NCBI GenBank assembly: GCA_025463875.1
Contig: JAODBI010000081.1
Span: 1-40,027 of the forward strand
Origin: Actinomycetes bacterium
Lineage (GTDB): Bacteria; Actinomycetota; Acidimicrobiia; IMCC26256; PALSA-610
Direction of reading: 5' to 3'
DNA length: 40,027 nt
Part shown: one piece after another, positions 1 through 8,382 of the stretch
Layout: every line of letters begins with the position of its first letter
Position numbering within the stretch: the stretch's first letter is position 1
Notes under the pieces: model-generated
Database searches by the model: none
Told to the model about the DNA's origin: nothing
Seen by the model: only the letters and a program-made list of their open reading frames with translations
Program-made: the position numbers and the translations under genes

Positions 1-141
1 GCCTTTTTCCACCACGGTCCGATCGACACGCACTCCACCCAAACGAGTGCTCGACAGTTCAGATCCGACCGCCTTCACCACTGACTGCGAACCCAACCAC
101 TTACGGTCGAGAACCGCGAACGACGACCGACCCAGTCTCAC
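1..141 (-). CDS. Possible 5' part of an unidentified protein, cut by the window edge
   Basis: Reading the minus strand from a GTG at 141 gives 47 open codons to the left edge (ending ...VRVDRTVVEKG). The stretch looks protein-like, with mixed hydrophobic and charged residues. An in-frame TGA lies a short distance upstream of the GTG. There is no Shine-Dalgarno motif before the GTG, the other two strand-frames here are also fairly open, and I recognise no family. GC content is visibly lower than in the rest of the window. This may be the N-terminus of a real gene or simply noncoding DNA. Confidence 0.22.
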   Translation of the reverse strand, partial: MRLGRSSFAVLDRKWLGSQSVVKAVGSELSSTRLGGVRVDRTVVEKG

Positions 142-166
142 TGGCAGATATGCGCGGCAGTCATAA

Positions 167-703
167 TCAGTTCAGCGAGCAAACGAAATGAATGTCATCA
201 GGCTCCGCGGCAAACAGGTCCGGGTGAACCGGATGGGCCAGGTGACAGTGCTGTCGGAGATAGAAGCCAACCGCGGATGCTGTCGGTGTCGCCGAAACGT
301 AGATCGACTCTGCGTCGGCAGCACCAGCAATGTCAGCAGCAGCGTTCCAAAGACCCTGCGCGGCACCGCGTCTGCGGTAGGGCCGAGAGACGTGCAAGAA
401 CGCCAACCAAGCGAGTCGAGGCTCGAACGCCGGGTGAACAATCGCGAGACCGACCGTGCGCTCGCCATCGAACGCGCCGAGAAGGATGCCCCCACGCGCA
501 ACAGCCGACGAGCAAAAGTCGATCTCGGCAGCGACGGTGTGCGGACCTGACCCGGTGGGATCCCACGCCGGAACGTCCGTGATCACCGCTGGGACCTGCT
601 GCAACTGGCCATCGATGACGCGATACTGGGTTTCAACGTGCTCGGACCGGTCTATCGCTGCGACGAGCGCCACGTCCTCCGCTCGGAGTCTCCTCACCTG
701 CAT
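167..703 (-). CDS. GNAT-family N-acetyltransferase
   Basis: This 178-residue protein has the GNAT layout. An N-terminal strand-helix (MQVRRLRAEDVALVAAID) is followed by central strands (GILLGAFDGERTVGLAIV) and the acetyl-CoA pyrophosphate-binding segment RPYRRRGAAQGLW, then a C-terminal strand and helix (SIYVSATPTASAVGFYL) typical of the fold. It would transfer an acetyl group from acetyl-CoA to an unknown amine. The track ORF is longer (to 874), but the extra N-terminus is arginine-rich and unlike the family, so I start at the ATG at 703, which has only a weak ribosome-binding site. The gene stands alone, and the substrate cannot be inferred. Confidence 0.8.
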   Translation of the reverse strand: MQVRRLRAEDVALVAAIDRSEHVETQYRVIDGQLQQVPAVITDVPAWDPTGSGPHTVAAEIDFCSSAVARGGILLGAFDGERTVGLAIVHPAFEPRLAWLAFLHVSRPYRRRGAAQGLWNAAADIAGAADAESIYVSATPTASAVGFYLRQHCHLAHPVHPDLFAAEPDDIHFVCSLN

Positions 704-915
704 GAGGCGCACAGAATGCCCTCTCCCAGGACGCTTATGCGAGACGAGACTGAGCCACGCGCCGCCCGCGCGGGAGAGCTGTGGAAGGTCGCCTCGGCAT
801 CGCGTGGAAGGTCCCGATGGTCCTCGCCACGAAGCAGCGATCAGGCGGGTCACACGGAAGTGCGAACACGCCACTCACTCACTCACACCAAAGACGCGTC
901 CATTGCGCGATGCGG
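704..915. other. Intergenic gap with a small CACT microsatellite
   Basis: This 212-bp stretch lies between the GNAT start and the sigma-factor stop. It holds no convincing ORF. It contains about four copies of the tetranucleotide CACT at roughly 872-886. The GNAT promoter must lie here, but I cannot point to clear -35 or -10 boxes. Confidence 0.4.
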
Positions 916-1932
916 CTATCGGCTCGGCAGCGAATGCGGTAGCCCGAACCATGGGAAGACGCTGTTTTCGAAGCGGCTCATGGCGCAGATCCGGTCGCCG
1001 GTGAGGGTGAGGACGAACAAGCCGGTTCCGTGTCGGATGCCGGTGGGGGCGCGCAGATAGGCGCCGAACGCCGGTTGACCGTTGGCTCGCGTCGGGACGA
1101 GGTCGAATCTGCGGCCCGGACGGAGGATTCCGGCGCAGAAGCGGGCCACGACGTCGCGGCCCTCGTATTCGAGAGACATCGGTGGCATCGACATGAAGAC
1201 GTCGTCGGTCAGAAGGGCCACCACCGCGTCGACATCGGCCAACTCGTAGGCGCGGACGAACTCGGCCACGAGCGCCTGCTCGGAGGGTGAGCCGGGGGCG
1301 GGCGCCGGTTCGCGCTCGTCGGACGGCGATTCCCGGCGCTGAAGGTTCGCACGCGCGCGTTTGAGCGCACTGGTGACGGACTCAACGGTCGAGTCGAGCA
1401 TGTCGGCCACCTCGTTCCCATGGAATCCCAGGACGTCGCGCAAGACGAGCACGGCGAGCTGGCGAGGCGGCAGGACCTGAAGCGCCGTCACGAAGGCGAG
1501 GGAGATGGATTCGGTCTGCTCGTAGCGGGCCTCGGGTCCGAGCGGCACGCCCATCGCATCCTCGAGGAGGGTGTCGGGAAAGGGCTCGAGCCACACGACC
1601 TCGCCGAGCCGGGTCGGCGCGGGCGGGTCGACCCCGGGGATGTCCCACTCCTTCGCGGGGCGTCGGCTCGCCGAGCGCAGCGCGTCGAGGCACCGGTTCG
1701 TGGCGACCCGGTAGAGCCAGGTACGGATCGAAGCGCGGCCCTCGAACCCACCGAGGCCTTGCCAGGCAGCCAGCAACGTGTCCTGGAGGGCGTCCTCCGC
1801 GTCCTGGAGCGAGCCGAGCATCCGATAGCAGTGCACCTGTAGTTCTCGGCGGTGCGGCTCGGTCAGCGCGCGAAACGCCTCGCCGTCGCCGCCCCGCGCC
1901 CTCGCGATCAGCTCGGCCGGCACCAGTTCCAC
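916..1932 (-). CDS. ECF RNA polymerase sigma factor with C-terminal SnoaL-like domain (SigG-like)
   Basis: This is a 338-residue extracytoplasmic-function sigma factor. Region sigma-2 spans roughly residues 10-90, with HCYRMLGSLQDAEDALQDT and the -10-recognition helix FEGRASIRTWLYRVATN. Region sigma-4 spans about 140-195 (LPPRQLAVLVLRDVLGF and the helix-turn-helix EVADMLDSTVESVTSALKRA). Residues about 218-335 form an NTF2/SnoaL-like domain, as in the SigG (TIGR02960-type) and SigJ families, where it is thought to modulate activity in place of an anti-sigma factor. I start at the GTG at 1932 because GAGAGGTGA lies about 8 nt upstream. The ORF-track start at 2049 would run into the promoter region of the divergent gene. 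No anti-sigma gene is adjacent. Confidence 0.9.
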   Translation of the reverse strand: MELVPAELIARARGGDGEAFRALTEPHRRELQVHCYRMLGSLQDAEDALQDTLLAAWQGLGGFEGRASIRTWLYRVATNRCLDALRSASRRPAKEWDIPGVDPPAPTRLGEVVWLEPFPDTLLEDAMGVPLGPEARYEQTESISLAFVTALQVLPPRQLAVLVLRDVLGFHGNEVADMLDSTVESVTSALKRARANLQRRESPSDEREPAPAPGSPSEQALVAEFVRAYELADVDAVVALLTDDVFMSMPPMSLEYEGRDVVARFCAGILRPGRRFDLVPTRANGQPAFGAYLRAPTGIRHGTGLFVLTLTGDRICAMSRFENSVFPWFGLPHSLPSR

Positions 1933-2087
1933 TCTCGTGTCACCTCTCTCCCCGCGGCTTGTCGCACTTCCATCGTGTACGGACGCCGGCCGAGGCGCGA
2001 ACTGGGCGGTCGGTCGACGCCCACTTTCCCTACAGCGCGGCGTCGACATCGGTGGTAGCTGACAACGCCGACAAAGGGGAAACTGAA

Positions 2088-2666
2088 ATGGGAAAGATCG
2101 TGATCAGCACGAACGTCTCGCTCGACGGAGTGGTCCAGGACCCGGACGGCGGGGAAGGCTTCAGACTGGGCGGCTGGTTCCGCCAGTTCGGCGGCAAGGA
2201 CCTCGAAGAGTGGGCCAAGGTCTCGTTCGACGAGGCGCTGGGCACCGAGGCCCTGTTGCTGGGTCGGCGAAGCGACGAATGGTTCGCCGAAAGGTGGCTA
2301 TCCCGGCCCGGCGAGTGGGCGGACCGGTTGAACAGGCTGCCCAAGTACGTCGTGTCCTCGACCCTCGAAAAGCCCCGCTGGAGCAACTCGACGGTCCTGA
2401 AGGGCGACGTCGTGACGGAGGTCGCGAAGCTGAAACGGGAGCTGCCCGGGGACATCGTCGTCTACGCGAGCTATCAGCTCGGGCGGGCGCTCATCGAGCA
2501 CGACCTGGTCGACGAGCTGCGGCTGGTCGTGTTCCCCGTCGTGCTCGGGGCCGGCGAGCGCCTCTTCGGCGAGACCAGCGACGAGAGACCCGTACGCCTG
2601 GTCGACGTCCGGACCATCGGTGACGGCCTCGCCTTCGTGACCTACGAGCTCGTCCGAGACGCCTGA
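2088..2666 (+). CDS. Dihydrofolate reductase-like (RibD C-terminal fold) family protein
   Basis: This 192-residue protein has the DHFR/RibD-C fold: first strand MGKIVISTNVSLDGVVQDPDG, LLGRRSDEWFAERW, the NADPH-binding part DIVVYASYQLGRALIEHDLVDELRL, then VVFPVVLGAGERLFGE. Members of this broad family (YyaP/YwjB-like) are probable NADPH-dependent reductases of unknown substrate. It is not a housekeeping folA. The ATG at 2088 follows AAAGGGGAAACTGAA, a good ribosome-binding site. The longer track ORF is rejected because its added residues look noncoding. The gene is divergent from the sigma-factor gene across 155 bp; such proteins commonly sit beside ECF sigma genes in actinobacteria, so shared control is plausible. 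Confidence 0.85.
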   Translation: MGKIVISTNVSLDGVVQDPDGGEGFRLGGWFRQFGGKDLEEWAKVSFDEALGTEALLLGRRSDEWFAERWLSRPGEWADRLNRLPKYVVSSTLEKPRWSNSTVLKGDVVTEVAKLKRELPGDIVVYASYQLGRALIEHDLVDELRLVVFPVVLGAGERLFGETSDERPVRLVDVRTIGDGLAFVTYELVRDA

Positions 2667-2681
2667 CAACCGGAGCGGCCG

Positions 2682-2710
2682 CGGCACGCGCGCAACGATG
2701 GCGCGTGCCG
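2682..2710. terminator. Bidirectional hairpin between convergent genes
   Basis: A perfect 10-bp inverted repeat (CGGCACGCGC / GCGCGTGCCG) with a 9-nt loop fills the 44-bp gap between the convergent DHFR-like gene and the lipoprotein gene, and it abuts the lipoprotein stop codon. There is no T-tract on either side, so it would be a GC-only hairpin. Position and symmetry argue for a terminator serving both genes. Confidence 0.6.
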
Positions 2711-4075
2711 TCAGCCGAATCGGAACGCGAGCAGACCGCCGAGCCCCGGGACATCGCCGACGTACACGAAGCGATTGGCGGGCACCGGGGACGAGGTGAT
2801 CGGCCCGAATGACTGCGAGCCGCTTCTCCACACCGGCGTGCACGTCTTCGGTGTCCCCGAGCAGTTCGCGGTGCCGGCGGCATCGAACGCGAGCAACTGC
2901 CCCACACAGCACGATTCGCCGCTGCCGATGTAGACCACGCCGTTCGCGACCGCCGCCGACGAACCTTCGCTGAACGCGCCTGTGGGCGCAGTCCACAACG
3001 GCGCGCACCTCTTGGGCGCGCCGGAGCAGCCCGTCCGTCCGGCGGCATCGAAGGCGTAGAGCGGTCCGCCGAATGTCCCGACATACACGACTCCGCCGGC
3101 GACGGCCGGCGGGGAGGCCGCATGCGCGGTGGTCGCGGTCCACAACGGGTGACAGACCTTCGGGCTGTCGGAGCACTGCTTCTTGCCGGCCGCGTCGAAC
3201 GCATACAGCGTGTTGCTCGAACCAAGCCCGCCGGCGCCGACATACACCACGCCCGAGGCCACTGCCGGGGACGAGAAGAAAACCTCACCGGCGGTTGCGG
3301 CCGTCCACAACGGGACGCACGTCTTCGGACTACCCGAACAGTTCGTTGCGCCGGCCGCGTCGAACGCAGACACCTTCCCATCACCGGAACCGACATACAC
3401 GATGCCGCCTGCGACCGCCGGCGACGCGCGCACGACACCGCCCGTGGTCGCGGTCCACAGCGGACGGCACACCTTCGGGCTGCCCGAGCAGTTCGTCGTA
3501 CCCGACGCGTCGAACGCGTACAGCTTGTCGTCGTCGGAGCCGACATAGACGATTCCATTGACGACCGCCGGCGAGGAGAACACCAACCCGCCCGTGGTCG
3601 CGGTCCACAACGGCGCGCATGTCTTCGGGCTACCCGAGCAGTTCGTCGCACCCGACGCATCGAACGCGTACAGCTTGTCGTCGGCCGAGCCGATATAGAC
3701 GACACCGTTGACGACCGCCGGTGACGAAAGATCCACACCGACCGAACCACCTCTTGTTGCGGTCCATAACGGCGCGCAGCTCTTAGGGCTGCCCGAGCAG
3801 TTCGTCGTGCCGGACGCGTCGAACGCGTACAGCTTGTGGGCGTTGTCGCCGACATAGACCACTCCATGCACGACTGCCGGCGACGACTCGACCACACCGG
3901 TCGTTCTTCCGGTCCACGCGGGGTCGGCACCGCCGGTCGAAACGGCGCTCAGGCTGATCGATCTATCCGGCGTGAAACCGGTGCGGGCGGCCCCGGATCG
4001 AAACATCGGCCAGTCGCAGCCCGCGAGCGCCAGGGCCAACGTCGCCGCCAGCACGACCAAGCCGCGACGTCGCAT
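2711..4075 (-). CDS. Secreted PQQ-like beta-propeller lipoprotein
   Basis: This 454-residue protein begins with a short basic, then hydrophobic signal peptide ending in a lipobox (LALAGC, Cys about residue 19), so it should be lipid-anchored outside the membrane. The rest is eight tandem units of about 47-50 residues. Each has the pattern SSPAVVxGVVYVGSxDxKLYAFDASG followed by NCSGSPKxCxPLWTATTGG, and the last unit is partial. These are PQQ-like (WD40-type) propeller blades. Seven units carry a C-x6-C pair in the inter-blade loop, which suggests one small disulfide loop per blade. The ATG follows GAGGGGAAATC. No quinoprotein catalytic residues are evident, so I read it as a structural or binding propeller, not a dehydrogenase. 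Confidence 0.85.
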   Translation of the reverse strand: MRRRGLVVLAATLALALAGCDWPMFRSGAARTGFTPDRSISLSAVSTGGADPAWTGRTTGVVESSPAVVHGVVYVGDNAHKLYAFDASGTTNCSGSPKSCAPLWTATRGGSVGVDLSSPAVVNGVVYIGSADDKLYAFDASGATNCSGSPKTCAPLWTATTGGLVFSSPAVVNGIVYVGSDDDKLYAFDASGTTNCSGSPKVCRPLWTATTGGVVRASPAVAGGIVYVGSGDGKVSAFDAAGATNCSGSPKTCVPLWTAATAGEVFFSSPAVASGVVYVGAGGLGSSNTLYAFDAAGKKQCSDSPKVCHPLWTATTAHAASPPAVAGGVVYVGTFGGPLYAFDAAGRTGCSGAPKRCAPLWTAPTGAFSEGSSAAVANGVVYIGSGESCCVGQLLAFDAAGTANCSGTPKTCTPVWRSGSQSFGPITSSPVPANRFVYVGDVPGLGGLLAFRFG

Positions 4076-4120
4076 GATTTCCCCTCACTCAATGCCGTTG
4101 GCCGTTACACGGTGCACCCC

Positions 4121-4165
4121 GCCCGAGCACACTGTCAATGGGGCCCGAGCACACTGTCAATGGGG
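4121..4165. repeat. Tandem duplication of a 22-bp unit upstream of the lipoprotein gene
   Basis: GCCCGAGCACACTGTCAATGGG occurs twice head to tail with a 22-bp period. On the minus strand each copy contains a consensus -35 hexamer (TTGACA), so the duplication lies in the promoter region of the lipoprotein gene. No well-placed -10 box is visible downstream of either copy. Confidence 0.75.
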
Positions 4166-4271
4166 ATCCTGAAGCGCGGCCTGCGCGAGCACAGAGTCGT
4201 GGAGGGATGTCCGAAACCGCGCCGCGTCGTCCTCGAATCACACTGTTACCGGACTTCGAGGGCTCCGAACG

Positions 4272-5138
4272 TCACGACAGACCGAGCGCGTCGGCGATCG
4301 ACGCCAGGTAGTCGATGTGGCGTTCGACGGAGTCCAACCCGAGACCCATCGTCACCACCGAAACATGGGTGCCTCCCGCTGCGCGCCAGGCATCGACATC
4401 TGCTGTGAGCTTGCCCACGCCACCCTGGGGAACCGCCACGTAGTCTCCGCCGAAGTCGTCGACCGACCGGCCGAGCGCGGCGACGCGATCGCGCAACCGT
4501 TTCCAGGCCGCGACGGAACGCTCGATGCCGCCTCCGATGAAGATGAAGCCGTCCGCGAGCCGGGCGGCGCGATCGAACGCCGCTTCGCTGGAACCACCGA
4601 GCCAGATCGGGATGGACCGCGTCGGCTTTGGCACGAGTGCTGCTCGGTCGACGCGATCGAAGCGGCCCGTGAAGTCGACGACGGGCTCGGTGAACAATCG
4701 GCGCAGCAGTTGGATCTGCTCCTCCTGCCGCGCGCCGCGGGTACCGAAATCCTGACCGAGCGCGTCGTACTCGACGTAGTTCCAGCCAACGCCCACACCG
4801 AGGCGCAGCCGCCCGCCGGAGAAGAGATCGACGTCGGCCGCCTGCCGTGCCACGAGCACGGTCGGGCGCTGCGGAAGGATCAGGATCCCGGTCGCGAAAT
4901 CGATTCGTTCGGTGATGCCGGCCAGGTAGGCGAACATCACGAACGGGTCGTGGAATGGGTCGTGCTCCGTGTACGGGCCCGTCAGCGGAGGTGTTCGATC
5001 GGCGTGCACGGCACCGAGCACGTGGTCGTAGGCGAGGAGGTGAGCGAAGCCCAGGTCCTCGACCGCTCTCCCGATCCGCCGCACCGCGTCGGGATCTCCT
5101 CGGAGCTCGATCTGCGGGTAGACGACACCGATCTGCAT
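4272..5138 (-). CDS. LLM-class (luciferase-like) F420-dependent oxidoreductase
   Basis: This is a 288-residue TIM-barrel protein of the bacterial luciferase-like family. Recognisable parts are the N-terminal strand MQIGVVYPQIELRGDPDAVRR, LLAYDHVLGA, the segment GITERIDFATGILILPQRPTVLVARQAADVD, the GRLRLGVGVGWNYVEYDALG signature, and PIWLGGSSEAAFDRAARLADGFI near the C-terminus. Family members of this type in actinobacteria use reduced coenzyme F420 for hydride transfer; the substrate is unknown. The ATG at 5138 is the only sensible start and has little ribosome-binding sequence. The gene is divergent from the amidohydrolase gene across 88 bp. Confidence 0.87.
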   Translation of the reverse strand: MQIGVVYPQIELRGDPDAVRRIGRAVEDLGFAHLLAYDHVLGAVHADRTPPLTGPYTEHDPFHDPFVMFAYLAGITERIDFATGILILPQRPTVLVARQAADVDLFSGGRLRLGVGVGWNYVEYDALGQDFGTRGARQEEQIQLLRRLFTEPVVDFTGRFDRVDRAALVPKPTRSIPIWLGGSSEAAFDRAARLADGFIFIGGGIERSVAAWKRLRDRVAALGRSVDDFGGDYVAVPQGGVGKLTADVDAWRAAGGTHVSVVTMGLGLDSVERHIDYLASIADALGLS

Positions 5139-5226
5139 GGCTTCAGCCTGTCACTCCGCAACGCCCGCGGACTACCTTGGGGAAACTGACACGCACGTCA
5201 TGTGCCGAGCCGCAACGGGGGCATTT

Positions 5227-6450
5227 GTGGAGCTGCCGAAGATCATCAGCGTCGACGACCACGTGGTGGAGCCCCCGCACGTCTGGCAGACGTGGCTGCC
5301 CGAGAAGTACCGGGAGAAGGGACCGCGCTCGGAGCGCAAGCGCTGGGGCGCGTTTCGGCTCAAGAAGGGCGCCAAGTACGAGATGACCGAGGATCCCGAA
5401 GGCGAGTGGGGCGACGCCTGGATCTACGAGGACAAGGTCATCTACGTGCAGAAGAAGTTCGTCGCGATCCCGAAAGCGGCGACGTCCGGCGACGACGTCT
5501 CGACGTTCGACAAGACCGTCATGACGATGACCGCGGTCACGTACGACGACATGCGCCCGGGTTGTTACGACGCCAAGGAGCGCAAGAAGGACTTCGAGGT
5601 CAACTGGGTCGACGGGTCGTTGCCCTTTCCGACGTTCCCACGGTTCTGCGGCCAGACCTTCAAGGAGGCCGACGACCACGACCTCGCGCTGGCGTGCGTG
5701 AAGGCCTACAACGACTGGATGGTCGAGGAGTGGTGCGACCCCTCGATCGGCATCAACATCCCGCTCTGCATCATCCCGCTCTGGGATGCGGAGCTCGCGG
5801 CGCAGGAGATTCAACGCAATGCCGCGCGCGGCGTACGGGCGGTGTGCTTCTCGGAGCTGCCGACCCGACTCGACCTGCCGAGCGTCCACACCGGTTACTG
5901 GGACCCGATGTTCGCCGTCTGCGACGACACCGGCACCACCGTGTGCATGCACGTCGGCTCGTCGTCGACGGACCCGTTCTCGTCGAAGGACGCGCCTCCC
6001 GGCGTGGGGAGCATGGTCGGGTTCAACAACTCGATGGCGTCGCTCGGCGACTATCTGTTCGGCGGGATCATGCACCGGTTCCCGAAGCTGAAGATCGCAT
6101 ACTCCGAAGGGCAGATCGGGTGGTTGCCGTACGCGCTCGAGCGAGCCGACACGGTGTGGAAGGAGCACAACGCCTGGCAGAACTCCAAGCGCCTGTGCCC
6201 CGAGCCGCCGTCGACCTACTACTACGACCGCGTGTTCGGCTGCTTTACCTGGGATCGACACGGCGTGAAGTCGCTCGACGAGGTCGGCGAGAACAACATT
6301 TGCTTCGAGACCGACTACCCCCACACGGACACGACATGGCCGAACTCGAAGGACTACTGCGAGCAGATGCTCGTCGGCGTCGACGACGAGCAGAGGTACA
6401 AGATCCTGCGTGGAAACGCGATCCGGATGCTCGAGCTCGACCGCGTCTGA
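5227..6450 (+). CDS. Amidohydrolase-2 family metal-dependent hydrolase
   Basis: This protein of about 407 residues carries the PF04909-type N-terminal motif ISVDDHVVEPPHVW, with a D-x-H that binds the metal. Further motifs are CMHVGSSSTDPF, KIAYSEGQIGWLPYALERAD and the C-terminal ICFETDYPHTDTTWPNS, which supplies the catalytic Asp. These enzymes are TIM-barrel hydrolases or decarboxylases acting on aromatic or other carboxylated compounds, and this long subtype is common in actinobacterial catabolic regions. I use the GTG at 5227, preceded by CGGGGG. An ATG at 5200 is possible, while the track start at 5137 would overlap the divergent gene's start. Confidence 0.85.
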   Translation: MELPKIISVDDHVVEPPHVWQTWLPEKYREKGPRSERKRWGAFRLKKGAKYEMTEDPEGEWGDAWIYEDKVIYVQKKFVAIPKAATSGDDVSTFDKTVMTMTAVTYDDMRPGCYDAKERKKDFEVNWVDGSLPFPTFPRFCGQTFKEADDHDLALACVKAYNDWMVEEWCDPSIGINIPLCIIPLWDAELAAQEIQRNAARGVRAVCFSELPTRLDLPSVHTGYWDPMFAVCDDTGTTVCMHVGSSSTDPFSSKDAPPGVGSMVGFNNSMASLGDYLFGGIMHRFPKLKIAYSEGQIGWLPYALERADTVWKEHNAWQNSKRLCPEPPSTYYYDRVFGCFTWDRHGVKSLDEVGENNICFETDYPHTDTTWPNSKDYCEQMLVGVDDEQRYKILRGNAIRMLELDRV

Positions 6451-6468
6451 CGCGGCCGCGGGTCTGAC

Positions 6469-8382
6469 TCAACCGGTGCGGGTGTTGGCGGTCCAGCTCG
6501 TGTGGAGCCGCGCGTAGGCGCCGCCGGCGGCGACGAGCTGTTCGTGGGTGCCCGCTTCGACGATCCGGCCCGCGTCGAAGACGAGCACGCGGTCGGCATG
6601 CTCGGCCGTGGAGAGACGGTGGGCGATGCTGATCGTCGTACGGCCACGCGAGACACGCGCCAGCGCGTCGGCCAGCGCCCGCTCGGTTTCCGCGTCGACC
6701 GCGCTCGTCGCTTCGTCGAGCACGAGCAGTCCGGGGTCGCCGAGCTCCGCGCGCGCCAGCGCGACCAGTTGTCGCTCGCCCACCGACAAGGACTCGCCGC
6801 GTTCACCCACCATCGTCGCGAGGCCGTCGGGCAGGCGCATCAGCCACCAGTCGAGTCCGAGCCGAGCGAAGGCGCGTTCGATGTCGTCGTCGGTAGCTGT
6901 CGCTTCGGCCATGCGCACGTTTTCCGCGATCGTCGCGTCGAACAGGAAGCCATCCTGCGGCACCATGCGAATCGCGCGCCGACGCGAGGCGGGGTCGACG
7001 TCGCGGAGGTCGCGGTCACCGATGAGGACCTGCCCCTCGGTCGGATCGGCGAGCCGGCACAGAAGCTTGGCGAACGTCGACTTGCCCGATCCCGTCTCCC
7101 CGACCACTGCGACGTGCGCACCGGCCGCGATGTCGACGCTCACGTCGTGCAGCACGGGCGCATCGCCGCGGTAGGCGAAATCGATGTGCGACACCTCGAC
7201 GGCGAGTGCCCCGCGCTCGAGCTGCACGCCGTCGGCCGGTTCGGCGACGTCGATCGGCACGTCGAGCACCGCGAGCACTTTGCGCCAACCGGAGATCGCG
7301 GTCTGCGTCTGGTCGAGGATCTCGCTCAGCTCGCCGATGGGACTCAACAACAGGTTGATCAGGAACATGAACGCGACGACCTTGCCGACGTCGAGCCCCC
7401 ACCCACGGCCGTAGTGCGCCGACGCGACGACGATGGCGGCGAGCGCGATGGCACCGAAGAAGTCGCCGAGTGGAAACATCGCGGCGAAGTACCTCGCGGC
7501 GCGGAGCCGAGCCCGGTACGCACCGTCGATCCGGTCTCGCAGCCGCACCCGAGCCCGATCCTGCAGACCGTAGGCACGAATGACCGCGGCGCCGCTGACG
7601 GTCTCGGAGAACTCGGCGATCATGTCGCCGATGCGGGTCCGTTCCTCGTCGTAGGCCTGCAGTTGGCGACGCTGGAACGCGCGGAACAGCGGAGGGACCG
7701 GAAGGTACGCGACCAGCGTGATGAGCGTGAGTTGCCACGAGTAGACGAACGTCACGACGAGGGTGCCGATGATCAGCGTGCCGTTCACGAGCCACGAGAT
7801 CATGCCCCACTGGACGAATCGCGCCAGGGTCTCGATGTCGCTCGTGACGCGCGACACGAAGACGCCGCGCCGCGTCGTGGTGTGCTCGGCCATGCTCAGC
7901 CGGTGGATGTGATCGAACACGCGGACGCGCAGGCCCCAGAGCGCTTGCTCGGCCGCGCGGACGAGCCGGTAGTAGGCGACCCGGCTGACGAAGAGCACGC
8001 CGATCGTGATCACGACCGCACCGAGACACGTGAGCAGCACGAACTCGGCACGAAACCCACCCGCATCGAGCACACCGCGGTCGAGGATGACCTGGATCAG
8101 GATCGGGATGGCCAGCTTGCCCAGCGCGGCCACGATCGCGAAGACGATCGTCGCCTTCAAACCGACGCGCAGCTCGGGACTCGTTGCCAGGCCGCGACGA
8201 AGGACGTGCAACGCGCCCGACGCGACTCCTCCCGCGGGTGTGACGTCGTCATCCTCGAAGGCGGCAAAGACGCGCTCGGTGAACTCGTCGCGTGCCTGGG
8301 CCGGCGCCGAGTCTGCGACCACGTCGTGTGCAGCGCCGTGGGCCGTTTCGTTGCGGGTGTCGTCGTCGGTTCGCGCCATCAC
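6469..8382 (-). CDS. ABC exporter half-transporter, subunit with the consensus Walker B
   Basis: This 637-residue protein has a six-helix transmembrane domain (about residues 75-365) fused to a nucleotide-binding domain. It has Walker A GETGSGKST (about 428), Q-loop VPQDGF, signature SLSVGERQ (about 531), Walker B LLVLDEATSAVD with the catalytic Glu at about 557, and H-loop SIAHRLST. The signature is altered from LSGGQ to LSVGE. An acidic N-terminal extension of about 70 residues precedes the membrane part. The start is either GTG 8382 (4-nt overlap with the upstream gene's stop) or ATG 8379, so it is translationally coupled to the partner. Together they should form a heterodimeric drug or lipid exporter. 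Confidence 0.92.
   Translation of the reverse strand: MMARTDDDTRNETAHGAAHDVVADSAPAQARDEFTERVFAAFEDDDVTPAGGVASGALHVLRRGLATSPELRVGLKATIVFAIVAALGKLAIPILIQVILDRGVLDAGGFRAEFVLLTCLGAVVITIGVLFVSRVAYYRLVRAAEQALWGLRVRVFDHIHRLSMAEHTTTRRGVFVSRVTSDIETLARFVQWGMISWLVNGTLIIGTLVVTFVYSWQLTLITLVAYLPVPPLFRAFQRRQLQAYDEERTRIGDMIAEFSETVSGAAVIRAYGLQDRARVRLRDRIDGAYRARLRAARYFAAMFPLGDFFGAIALAAIVVASAHYGRGWGLDVGKVVAFMFLINLLLSPIGELSEILDQTQTAISGWRKVLAVLDVPIDVAEPADGVQLERGALAVEVSHIDFAYRGDAPVLHDVSVDIAAGAHVAVVGETGSGKSTFAKLLCRLADPTEGQVLIGDRDLRDVDPASRRRAIRMVPQDGFLFDATIAENVRMAEATATDDDIERAFARLGLDWWLMRLPDGLATMVGERGESLSVGERQLVALARAELGDPGLLVLDEATSAVDAETERALADALARVSRGRTTISIAHRLSTAEHADRVLVFDAGRIVEAGTHEQLVAAGGAYARLHTSWTANTRTG

Noticed and set aside
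2491-3930. 479-residue minus-strand ORF beside the lipoprotein gene
   Set aside because: Another frame of the same tandem repeats; it is Arg/Ser/Pro-rich, while the real frame has a lipobox and propeller motifs.
6451-6460. CGCGGCCGCG palindrome after the amidohydrolase stop
   Set aside because: Ten bases with no loop; GC palindromes like this occur by chance in this DNA, so I do not call a terminator.
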